Positions 1 to 11,174 of a stretch of DNA of 64,000 nucleotides are shown here, piece by piece. Position 1 is the first letter of the stretch, and the number at the start of each line of letters is the position of its first letter. Position numbers and translations under genes: made by a program. The notes beneath the pieces were generated by a model. It was not told the DNA's origin. It did not search any database and worked only from the letters and a program-made list of their open reading frames with translations. This DNA is from Rhabditophanes sp. KR3021 (taxonomy: Eukaryota > Nematoda > Chromadorea > Rhabditida > Alloionematidae), in contig CAUJLY010000002.1 of the NCBI GenBank assembly GCA_963281155.1, positions 3,038,001 through 3,102,000 on the forward strand, written 5' to 3'.

Positions 1-2184
1 GTTAATTGTACGAAAGAAATTCCAAAATTAAAACACAAAAATAGATATAAAAATGAACCAAATAAATTGTTATGTTTATGATGATGAAGCGTGTAAATAT
101 TTAGGGGAAAGTTTAAAGAACTTCTCTAGATACACACAAACTTTGAAATTTTAAAATTCCATACCAAGTTAATTTAATTTAAATATAATTTAAGTATAAA
201 TGGTATTGGTATGTAAAGAAGGGCTTTAATTGTGACGTTTCTGAAGTCGGAGCAATTTTTTCTCTCTTATCAAAGGGATTTAGTTTTTATTAAATTTATT
301 TATAAGTGCATCAACCAAACCAATTTGAGAATGTCGTGATATTTAAAGATAAAATGATTAGGGCCTGGTGGAAGCATTGCGTTTAATGGTAATACACAAC
401 ATATTTGATTGATTTTGATGTCTGGAAGGCTTTAAAATGATACGATTTGCGTAAACTCAAATAAATAAACTTGGAAGATTAAACAATCACAAAACTTAAT
501 TGACAACAACTGAGAACATATCATTTTATATAAATTCGGGATTAATAAATGTTTATGGAGTATTATGTAGTTTATGAAATTGTGCCTGTTTTCATTTGCA
601 TTAAATGAATTTTTCAACATTTTACATGTACAATCAAATATTTTATAACGAAATTAGGCTGGTTTTTAATAAACTTGTATGAAAAAAGTACTTATCCGTA
701 ATGGTTGGGTAAATCTTAAAACAATAGCCGTTTTTGGTCTATGCTTGTTATTATTTATTTCACATCCCAAAGACAAAATAAAGTTTTGTTGCCAGTGAAG
801 AAAGATATTAAGAAATAATTTTCGGAAATATTGACGACAGCCATGAAATTATTGGGGATAAATATGTAGACATAATTTTGAAAGAAATAAACTTACTTAC
901 CACACTAGAAAGATATAGAAAGTAAGCCATATCTTGGGTACTACGGGTTCCATGAAAAAACAGTCCGTTTGCAGTCATTGTCTTTATAATTATATTTGCA
1001 GACAAAAAATAAAATTACCCATTTACAGGAATTTTTTGATTATAGTTTTTATTTGCTACTGTTGAAATTGATAGTAGAAAAGGCTAGTTTGAAATAAGGT
1101 AATAGAGGTGTTAAGGTAACGAAGGGGGAGTGATCATGATCAATCAGATATCAAGTTGAACAAAGAAGGTATTATTTTCACGTTTGAGTAGTTTGTTTGG
1201 AAAGGGTACGTTTTATATTAAAGATAGTCGATTTATAGGTATAAGCTTGTTTGAGTAATAAACTTTTTCATGATAAGGTGACGATTTGATTGATTAAGTA
1301 TTTGGGATTCCAACGAGGGACTATCTTTATAAGACCTCATCTTAAAGTTATTTTTAAATATCGTAAAGCATATACACATTATATTTATCCATAAAAATGC
1401 ATCAATTAAAGTTTTGTACATAGACTATTCAAATAAAACCTGTAGGTAATATTGGACAGCTACGTAAATGCAAATAAACACACATGTATATTGAAAGTGA
1501 TTAAAAAGGAGTTTTTTAATTAGCTTGTGACGCACTCCATTCTTCCCTGCCTTTCTTTGTCTTTTATTTTCAGTTTCCTCAATTACCTTACACCTTGCAC
1601 TTGGCAGAGATACTAGCGAAAATGTATTTTACAAAACTTTAAACACTGCCAAACAAAAGGCAGAAGTTATAACCCATATAAGACTCTTGAGAATTAATTT
1701 GTCATAAATTTAAAATAGAATAAACTAAAATAAAATAAAGTCTTTTTGTGCGCACCACAAGTGTACAAAATATTTATGTTGTTGCTGACTTTCATTAACT
1801 TTTTGTAAAAGATATTATTTTGTATGCAGAGTTCATTTTAAAAGGCAATAAAATAATTCGGATTGAGGAAGACAAACTTAATGGGCATCTCTTTCAAAAA
1901 TTGTATTTTATCGGAACAATAGAGTAAATGTCTGATTTGGCTAACTTATATGCCCCCATCATTTATGGAGTATGCATATAAAAAATTTGAGCATTAAGCT
2001 GCAGACAAGATATGTATAACAAGTATAAATTCTTAACAATAGGCAGTGATAAGTAAAGATAGTGATAGTAAGATTTTTAATGTTATTCTGCATGGCTTTT
2101 GACTTTAAACATAAAATAAGAAGAGTTAGCCGTTGGTGGTTGAGTTATTTCCAATAATATATTTATTATTTAATTGTCCTAAAT
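1..2184. other. Gene-poor flank with one possible exon
   Basis: No gene could be supported here. The only coding-like piece is on the minus strand at about 1005-902: it opens with ATG, reads about 35 codons (MSANIIIKTMTANGLFF...) and ends at a strong donor, GTAAGTAAG. I could not find a matching downstream exon, so it may be chance. The rest is AT-rich with stops in all frames. Confidence 0.3.
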
Positions 2185-5100
2185 ATGCGAGATGAATTTA
2201 GATCATTTTGCCTACATTCTACAGTGGTTTTGAAAAAGGTAATAATCATTTAATAAGCATCGATTTATTCAGTCTTACATGTAGTTGTCAATTTATTTGA
2301 TTTCCCACATTGGACTATGTATACTAGTGGCGTCATACGCAGTCATGGGAGCTTTTATGTTTCGAGCAATAGAGTTTCCTGAGGAGTTGAAATTCCAGGG
2401 GCATATTAGAAACGATACAATGGCTGTAGTTTCTGAGTTGTACGAATTTATTCAAAACTCGGATGTGATCGAAGAGAATGAGGTCAAAGCAAAGGCTAAT
2501 GAATTGTTCAAACGATATGAAATTTTATTGGTAAATGCAGTCAACTTTGAAGGCTACGATGAAAAGAATGACGACATAACACTGAAGTATCAATGGACGT
2601 TCTCTGGAGCTTTGTTGTATTCGTATGTACCAATAGAGTTATTAAAATTAATTAAAATAAAACCAATAGGTATTTAGTAGTATTTCCATTAAAATTGCCA
2701 TACATTTATAAGGATTTTTGATTTATTAGGCTAATAATTTTTTGTAGCGGTTTCTCACCCATAGATTCTAAAATGACCTAGTCAAGATTGGACTTGTATA
2801 AGCATTTAACCAAAGCAAACATTTTATCCCTTACTCCGGTTGGGATCTTAATATCTACTCAATTGTCTTTGTTGTGTCCAAGAATGTAGTATACTTACAC
2901 TTTATTGTTTGAGATATAATTCGAAGAACTATACAAACACATTTTTATTTACGAACAAAAAATTAAAAACTGTACCCATACTTCTGTGTTCTTAAACTTA
3001 GAATAAGTTTGGCCATTCCCAAGACATGGCCTGTATTGGAAACTTTATACAATGTTTTTAAACCACGATGATAATAGGGTTTAAATACTTCACAATGTAT
3101 TTTAGTAATAAATAGCTTTTCTTTCTTGAACAATCATATAAATGATGTTCTCTTGAATTCTCCCAGTTTTTAATCACTTCCTTTGTTACCCAATTTATTT
3201 TCATTTTTATGGTTGAAAGTGTGAAACAATTACAATTTAGTGCACAATAAAGCTTACGCTATGTATAAGCCAATTTAACGTGGCAATTAGGTTTTTTCAT
3301 TAATTAAAACTGTTAAGTATTTATTATTTGTAATTTCAATGTCGCTCGCTAAAACAACTTAGCGACTTAACGACTTAAGCAACTTTAGAAAATATTGAAT
3401 GTTGAAGGCAAAATTGCGTAAAATGTTTAATTTTTTACAATAAACTTTCTGAAATATTAAATTACTTATTGAAAATCATATTAACTGAATCCTATCATTG
3501 AAAAACAAACTCGCTAAACCCTTTAGGTGGTTTATATAAGAAACTTTGTAACGAAACTCGGTTAAAGTCACTAAGCGGAAGCGACTTTATTTTCATGATA
3601 ACCCGCCTGAGCGAGCGAGTTAATTTTTAACGAGCAACATTGTATATTTGTAAAGTATTCTTATGAATGGTTAGATTTAGAAAAACCCAACTAAACTTTT
3701 ATGGTTTGGTTGAAGAATAGAGACTATTAGTAAACCAAAATATTTGTTGTATATAGTTCTTGTTTGTTTTGAAGTTGATCACAGACCAAAATATACAAAC
3801 AATTGCTTTAGTTGGCTGATAATAAAAAATGATAATAATTTACACTAATTTGGCTTGATTTATTTTAGAATAACAGTTTTTACAACAATTGGTTTGTTTT
3901 CGATGCAATTATTTTTAATCATAATTTATTTTTCGGCTATGGACATATTTGTGCGAAAAAGTGCCCTGGGAAAAGGAATGACGATTCTGTATGCTCTGGT
4001 TGGAATTCCTTTAATGCTCTTATGCTTAGCCAACATCGCTGAAACGCTAGCACAAATATTCACATTTGTATATTTTAAAATTTGCTGTGCTTATTGTCGA
4101 TGGCAGCAAAAGCGGAAACGCATTAGACGATCTGCCTTGAGTTTTCGTTTACATCCTAATGCACCAGTCAACATTAAAAGAGGTGAGATGAAACAGTTAG
4201 ATAAAAGTAATTGCAAATAAATTGATTTAGTTCAATCAGGAAGTAGAAGCACATCTGCTGGGAAATATAGTAATATCAAGAGAAATACAAGTTTCAAGAG
4301 AAAGGTGACAAGCCAGTATACAAATCAAAGTGACACAAAGAGTATTCGTTCTATGAGAAGCTTATCGAAATATGATCACGATCGCTTTGAATCAAAATCA
4401 TTGTCTTACAAAAAACCTAGTACTCGTTCCCCAAACAGTACATTACCGCGATACGGTCACATAGCTAAACGAGCAAGTGGCAGAAGTCATACCTTAATTC
4501 AAATGGATAACATTAACAGTCCACCAATTGGGGTGGTTGAACCCGGGACAATTCAAGCAGGATCAGTGAATGTTTACGAGAAAAAAAGAAAAGGTCAGTC
4601 AAGTTTCCACCGAGGAGGTAATTTGAAAAGTAGCAACATGAAAGGTGGTTTGCCCGTACGATACATTAATCATGGCGAAGAAGGAAAGGTATTGGTAATG
4701 CAACGCGATTTCAAGGTTCGTAATGAGTGTTAAAATAATCTTTATTAAAACTGCAAATATGAAAAATCGGAAGTATCAACAAACTCGTTGATAATAAGTT
4801 CTGCTACTTGTCTATTAAGTTTCGAGTCCATTTCGAAGACCTCTTCAAAGGAAGGGTTGCCAGAATCACTGCTTATGATTTGATTAAAATAGCTTCGATG
4901 TTTGTAATGCAGCTAATATTCTTTTCTTATTTTCCGGAAAGAATATCTGGTTGAGCTCCTTAATCTCTATTTTCACAATCTACTTCCTCACAAATTACAC
5001 GTCTGGCTGTTTCTTTGACGGTTTCATTTTCAGTCATGACAGGAACATCAAGAGGTTCACTTGCGAAACGAGCCTTAGTTAAGATTGCAAATAACTCATT

Positions 5101-6797
5101 ATTGAAGTCAGGGTATTGGTAGCAGGAATAAATAATAGCATGTAGTAATTCATAAGATATTGCTGCACATCCAAAATTGTCATTCTTGAAATGGGATATT
5201 GCACCGTTATTACCAAATAATAACGTGGATACTGAATTCATTACAAACCCAATTTCTTTACATCGTCTTCAGATCTCTTTTCTGCTTGACGGGCTATAGT
5301 AGTAAATACACCAAGTATAGGTACAACTATTAAAATAACTGACCTCAACTGATAATAACTGTTCAGATATAAGTATCATTCAATTATCATTTTTTAAAAT
5401 TTATACAAAGGAAGGCCATAATATGAGTAATAATGACCGCTACCAAGTTAACTATGCATTATGTATTTAACTGAATAATGAAAAATTATGCTAATGTCTT
5501 ACAAAATATAAAAATTGTCATTACTGGGTGCTACATTTGATCATGTACAAATACGATGCTATCAAAGGATCAGTAAAACGGCTAACTGTCAGATCACCCT
5601 TTTTTTAAATGAGAAATCTAACGAAAATACAAATTATAGATAAACATAATTATTTAACTAAGCTGACTCTTAAGCCTTTTATGTTCCATAAATTAAGTTT
5701 CACCATTAAAGGACTTTTACACTATTTGATCTAATTTAAAAAAGTAAAAATACAAAGAGTTTAGTAGGCGGCCGTCTCATAGGCTCGTAAATACTAAAAT
5801 TCAAAAATATTAATTAATCTTTGCAGATCACCGTTAGCGATAATGAGGTTTGTTTGTTAGTTGTTTGATTTAATCATTGAATTAAAGTTTTCTTACTCTG
5901 ATGACGAAGTCGAGCATAAATTTATGGGAGCAGAAGTAAGTATTGGGGAAAAAGAACATGCGCATGGGTATGGACGAAGACGAGACAATGATTCGAGATC
6001 CTATAAATCTGAACGAAGTGATGAAATGAGCGTTAGAAGCTTCAGAAGGAAAAATGCTAAAAAGGAGAAAATGCCTGTTACAGTTGGAATATTTTCCCTT
6101 CTTATCTATGTTGCTGGTGGGGCTGTTTTATTTTCACGTAAGTTTTGGTGGTTTGCTTATTTATTTACTTAGTAGGGATAACTAATATGTTTTTTTACAA
6201 ATTTTAACATGTTTAATATTGTTTTTTACATTTTAGTGTGGGAACAAGAATTAAACCTGTTCGATGGAGCTTATTTTTGTTTTATCACATTGTCCACAAT
6301 TGGTTTGTTTAAGTATTAATATTCTAAAAATGACCGTCTTTCAGGCTTTGGTGATATAATACCCTCTGTTGATGATGATAATCAAAATAAAAATATCGGA
6401 TGTGCTGTTTATTTGTTACTAGGTAATCTATATTCATTTTGGATGCGATGAACCGAAAAAAAAATTATTTAATTTGGTCAAAACCAAGTTTATTTTTTGT
6501 CTTAATTTTGATTTATTTTTAGGTATGACTCTTGTTGCAATGAGTTTCAAGTTGATGCAAGACGATGTTGTGAGCAAAGCAACTTGGTTAGGAAAAAGAA
6601 TCGGAGTAATTGTTCAAGAAGAAAGTTCAGATTCCGAGTCCGAATTTGGAGATGATATGATTATGGAGGAAGATGATGAAGATGAGATTGAGAAAATTGA
6701 AGGTGACAGGACACTCAGTAGTGGTGGAAGCTCGAAAAGTGATATTAAAATTTATGGGAAAACCAACGACTACTGCAAAACCTACTACAAAACCTAG
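2185..6797 (+). CDS. Two-pore-domain (K2P/TWK-type) potassium channel
   Basis: Potassium leak channel of the K2P family in the plasma membrane. Exons seen: 2185-2238, 2285-2622, 3869-3891, about 3936-4182, 4240-4715, 5827-5847 (21-nt microexon), 5888-6137, 6237-6302, 6345-6422, 6523-6797; phases agree except at pore 1. The ATG at 2185 leads into M1 ([20 protein letters not shown]), then the extracellular cap and the P1 helix ([18 protein letters not shown]). After P1 comes the M2 motif [19 protein letters not shown], a long basic/serine-rich cytoplasmic loop, M3 ([19 protein letters not shown]), P2 with filter [13 protein letters not shown], and M4 ([16 protein letters not shown]). An acidic tail follows. 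Both filters are split by an intron after the first G of the GYG/GFG codon block. Odd: the pore-1 intron (3892-3935) ends in TTTTTCG instead of TTTTCAG, and one extra T follows in GYGHI-coding DNA, so P1 is out of frame as given. The C-terminal 30 codons are also open in a second frame (Thr-rich then hydrophobic), which may mean another indel near 6760. Confidence 0.9.
3337..3645. repeat. MITE-like inverted-repeat element in K2P intron
   Basis: About 310 bp in the 1.25-kb intron between exons 2 and 3 of the K2P gene. The left end reads CAATGTCGCTCGCTAAAA and the reverse complement of the right end reads CAATGTTGCTCGTTAAAA, a 16/18 match. The interior holds further short repeats of the words CGACTTA and CTCGCTAAA. 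No ORF is present. No clear target-site duplication was found, so the boundaries are provisional. Confidence 0.5.
4960..5706 (-). CDS. Single-TM protein gene nested antisense in K2P intron
   Basis: Lies wholly inside the 1.1-kb K2P intron 4716-5826 on the opposite strand. ATG at 5706 ([16 protein letters not shown]) ends at donor GTTAAAT. A second exon (about 5619-5540) codes for ...[20 protein letters not shown]... and the third (about 5365-4960) starts in matching phase and contains one hydrophobic segment ([17 protein letters not shown]) followed by a soluble acidic C-terminus. Two one-base breaks interrupt it: a 7-A run in exon 2 (about 5607) and GGGTTTG at about 5247. Correct phases at both introns and the positions of the breaks in homopolymers suggest a real gene with assembly errors, or a recent pseudogene. 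I do not recognise the family; the N-terminus could be a mitochondrial presequence. Confidence 0.5.
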
Positions 6798-7418
6798 TGA
6801 AAATACCAATAAAAGCAGTTCTACAGCTCGAAAAACTGGATTATTAATTGTAATAAGTTTGGCAATGCTTGTAGCAAATTGTCGCATCTATTATAAATAA
6901 ATATAAGCATAAAATGTTAACCTTTTTATAGTCCCATCAAATTTTTTTTCTCAGACGCATTCGAAAGAGAAAACAATTTAGAAAGACCCATGTTTTTGTT
7001 TTTGATTTTTTCAAATTTACGAGGGTGTACGATGGTATGGTAGTCATTCGAAAATGGATACAAATAAGGTAGATTATCATAAAAACATTTTGAAAATGAA
7101 GGGAAATCAAAGAGTTGATATGCTCAAAGTTATACCCAATAGAAAGAGCATTAAAAACTATAATAAACCCGGCGAAGCCGTGTATTCAGCTAGTTTTTAT
7201 AATATTTACATATAAATATTAGTATGACATCGGATATATGATTTTTATTAGTGCAATAAATGTTATCAAAAGAAAGACAATATTATTTACACTTTTTATT
7301 AAAACAAATGATCTATTATAAAGTTGATTCATCAAAATAGTCTCATCGGGCAATGGATAAAATTAGTTCATGTAAGCCAATTTCTTTCTTACTTTGCCAG
7401 TAATTGGTCTGAGAGCCC
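6798..7418. other. Intergenic with Helitron-like 3' terminus
   Basis: No gene. Near 7170-7193 the plus strand carries the GC-rich hairpin CGGCGAAGCCG, nine more bases, and then CTAG followed by T. This is the arrangement of a Helitron 3' end (hairpin, short spacer, CTRR, insertion before T). No Rep/helicase ORF is present and the 5' TC end could not be placed, so at most it is a short non-autonomous copy or a relic. Confidence 0.4.
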
Positions 7419-8852
7419 TTAGTTGGCAAAAACTCTTTCTTGTCTTAATCGCTTCTCTTTTACTACCAACTTCTGAGCATGCGTCAATTCCTCTCTAGTG
7501 TCATCTTCGTCTAAGGCTCCAACATCGTTCTCTTCTTCAATTCCATCCACTTCTTCATCATTTGGATATTCAGTAGTATCTACTGCCTCTTAAGTTTTTT
7601 ATTAAAAAAGATTCACTTTAGTTAAAAGTCAAATTTTGAACTTTTTAACTGGCTGGACGGGTCTAAACTGGCTCTACGTTGGTTCCGTAATTGCCGTAAT
7701 TGCGCATAATAGCCATTTCTTATCTCCCCAAAAATTATTTCAAAGAATTTGGAAAAGGCTAATAATGTAGCACTTTTATGCGTTCCACTATCAAGATTTG
7801 TACACGAACCTATGACATTATCAGCGATCAAAAGGAAGTATTCTGGTCTGAAACCAAATGAGACATATTGTACATAAGTCTCCCCATATTCTTTTGAAAT
7901 TCGGACAATATTATCAGTGTCGTCTATAGAATCTACACATTGTACAATAAAATCAAATAGCCCATATGAGAGTGTGTTCACCTGCGTTTCTGACAAACTT
8001 TTAACAAAGTTTCTAATTTCTGATCTCGAAGAATTGCAAATACGCCTCCAAATTAAATGTCCGAATTTAGGTCTAAATATAATAACAGAAATTTAATTTT
8101 AGAATTTGACATTATCAAAAGTTATAGTATTTTATTGGTATTATTTAATAGACGCATTAATTCCCACTAGTTAGCCATGCTTAAAAAAGATTAATTATTT
8201 ATTTAAGTCGTGTGTGTCTCGTCAAAAAATGGGGGTGGTAGTGAGAATATTTAGATGATTTTTATGGCACAAATGAGGGTCCTATTTAAGTATAAACTTA
8301 CGGGCAATTCTTTTTGATACAATATACGACACGAGTCCTGGCTAAATTTGTCAAGATCGCTTTTTCTGTACCAGAATTTCGTCTAGAATCATTACCCTGA
8401 GAAGGAGTTTTTTGCATTTGTCCTGTTGATGGAGATGAAACTTGACTATTTTTGGAAACTAAAGACGCTGAACTTGCTTCTCTTTTCTGGCCAGTCGATT
8501 TGATAGATAATACTTCCTCGCTACCATTGCTGTTTCCACTAATGCTTTTGTTATCTACTGAATTAACTTTAAGAGCTCCATTATTCGTTAGAGATTGGGA
8601 ACGCTTACGCTTATCACTTATGCTTCCGTCTGTGGCCGAAGTTAGAATACTGGATGCTTCAGTTTGTATCACTAAAGTTGATGACTTCACCTTAGTCATG
8701 CTATTTTTCTTGCTTTTGCCAGCAGACGTAACTGATTTCTTAAAAGAAATGGCGAGATTAGCGAGAGCTGGAAACGGATGCCATGGATTTAGACTTGAAT
8801 GCGAACTGTGCTGACCCGCAGGCGACGCTGAAGTACAAACGGTTGAACTCAT
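7419..8852 (-). CDS. Globin-like protein with long Ser/Thr-rich N-terminal extension
   Basis: Exon 1 (8852-8302) starts at an ATG (MSSTVCTSASPAGQ) and codes for about 184 low-complexity residues rich in Ser, Thr and Lys, ending RTRVVYCIKKNCP at donor GTAAGT. Exon 2 starts at 8072 in matching phase (PKFGHLIWRRICNSS) and runs through an all-helical region ending RNGYYAQLRQLRNQRRASLD. The pattern of W, F and hydrophobic spacing, and the entry phrase VVYCIKKNCPPKFGHLIWRRI, resemble nematode GLB proteins. At the expected proximal-histidine site the sequence is EYGETYVQY, so the usual His appears to be Tyr and haem binding is doubtful. The first downstream stop is at 7622. A donor at about 7674 (C|GTAGAG) could instead join in phase to an acidic exon ending LRQERVFAN at 7419, and I give that longer model. 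The family call is by resemblance only. Confidence 0.55.
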
Positions 8853-11174
8853 TCTTTAAATATAAATAAATATTGTACTGAAATGTAGGCTCTTTACAGA
8901 TAGTGGGGAATAACATGTAATGGCACATTTTATAAATAAATTTCTTACACAAATTCAAAAATTAGACAAAACGGACATTGTATTCACAAATTTATAAAAA
9001 AGTAATATAATCCGTGATTCTCTTTTTGCTTTATCGCATGTGATGCCTATGTTCTTAATAGTTACCGTAATTGAATACTATATAGGTCACAGGAAAGTTA
9101 AAATGTCAGTTTGAGATATTTAAAAAATATATTTAAAGCTCTTATGGTGTTATAATAAGTTAGATGCTACTTTTTTAGCCAAGTGCACAATTTTCCCTTC
9201 ATTGCTGTAAACGCAATTAATAAAAAACAAGGACAAATCTATCTGAAAAAGGTTTCTTACGCCTTCTTAATCCTACTTTAATATAAAGTCTTCTCTCTTT
9301 TTTACATTATTAAAGACAACATTCTGTTATTTAAAAATTGTGTCTCTTAAAACCTTACTTGACACTGATGTCGTTTTGAATTGAACCAAATTTACTGTGT
9401 CCAATTGAAATGTATAAAAAAATTCAGAATACCATCCCTTTTAAGAGAAGTGTGTTATGGTTTTTGAAAACAAGAAGTATTAACTAATCTAATTAGAAGG
9501 TTTGGGACAACATAAATAAATGTATGAAATGATAATCTAGTCACATTTAAAATATATACTATTTATTTTTAGCTCTTAAAAGTTTTAAAATTTGGTTACA
9601 TTAAATAAGCAGACATGATATTGCTGCCACCTTCAGAATGAGATGTTTGATAAATATAAACATAACAAAGACTTTTAAATTAATACGGTCCGCTAGAACA
9701 GTATTACAAAAAGATGTTGAATATAGGTTGTTGTTTGCTTATATATTAGTAGCCTCATTTGTCAAATATGCAAATAGGATAATAATATCACACACACAAT
9801 GCAAAATATTTGAGATTATGTTTTATGTGATGATTGTAATGATGTGCTTTAATAGAACTTAAAGTGATGACATGTCATTCAATATTAATTGTATAAATGG
9901 TATGAGTTTTTCTAAATTGGCTGACTTGTTAGCAAATTTGATATATGTATAATAAATAATGTAATATATTTTAGTAAATTTTTTATCAAGAAAAAGAGCG
10001 TGTGATAAATTGTCAAACATTGTGTTTTGTTATTGGGGTATTAGTTGTAAAAGAAAATTAGTGAGAACGAATTAAAGAGGTGGGATATTTTAATTTAATG
10101 AAAAAATAAGTTCAGGGTATAAAAAATATGCTATAAGTGTGTATATTTGGAAAAAATAATAGACAAATAACTTGAGGGAAATTGATATATATAGAAGTAA
10201 GTATTAATTTCGGATATGTACAAACAAAAAAATGAAATTATATGCGTGAAAATTTGTTAAAAAGATAAGCTTCTTTTTCTTATGAAACTAAACCGCAATT
10301 TGTGGATAGTTAAATAAAAGAATGAGTGATTAGGGCATTTGGGAAGAAGGGACAAAAAGTTTTCATTAAAATGGATATGTGCTGAGATATTAGTCTAGTT
10401 TTTATTGACAATATCCGTTTACGTATGTGTAAAAGTTTGTTTTGCTATGGTTTATTTTGTTTAGATAATTCTTTTTTAAGAGGGTGGAACGTAGGGGAGG
10501 AAAGAATTAGCTGTTTTGGAAATGGGTTGTTGGCTTAAAAGGTAAAGATGAGGAAAGAGATTAAAGTTTATCAAAATAATCTTACATGAAAGCAATCAAA
10601 AATGCTTGCCATTATAAAGATTGTATTTTATGTGAAGAAATTGTAAACTCATTATGATAAAATTTTGCCTGATTGCATATTAACAATTCTTTTATCCAGT
10701 AAGGGGTTAACAAGCGTTACAAAGGGTAAAGGGGACGGTTTAATAGACGTAAAGGTTCTAGTATACATATCATAGTACACAAATTTAAGAGAAGAATAAA
10801 TTATAAATTAAAGAAGTAATAAGCATTATCATTTATTCTGCAAATTATATTTATAAATATGTGAAATATACAAAAAATAAGAAATATAATAAATAGAAGT
10901 CGATTCAGCATAGTTATTAAAAAGATTATGTATTACATACTATATTATAAAATATGGGAAAAGATTAAGTTATCAAGCGCATATTTTTTTGAGAATATGT
11001 TCACGCTACAAGCAAATGAAATTGTATTATAATTGAACATTTGGCATATTAAATTTACAATTGAACTTGGTAAATGAACAATTTACAAATGAAAAAGATG
11101 TATGAATGTACAAGTATATAAATGAATAATGGCATGTATAAATTGAAAAGTTTCTATTCAGATTACAATTGAAC
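8853..11174. other. Long AT-rich intergenic region
   Basis: About 2.3 kb between the 5' end of the globin-like gene and the 3' end of the first Cys-loop channel. Short open frames such as one at 9638-9862 (+) have no start context, splice sites or recognisable composition and look like chance. No RNA gene, tandem array or inverted-repeat element was recognised. Confidence 0.6.

Noticed and set aside
2285..2677. Treating the 130-codon frame as a stand-alone gene
   Set aside because: Its first codon is TTG after an acceptor; the conserved channel sequence needs an upstream exon and a donor at 2623.
6673..6900. Separate gene for the Thr-rich, hydrophobic-ended second frame at the K2P 3' end
   Set aside because: It overlaps the channel's coding tail in another frame with no promoter or start context; at most it is an alternative tail created by an indel.
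9638..9862. 74-codon plus-strand frame in the 8.9-11.2 kb gap
   Set aside because: Composition is that of translated AT-rich DNA; no splice sites, homology or context.
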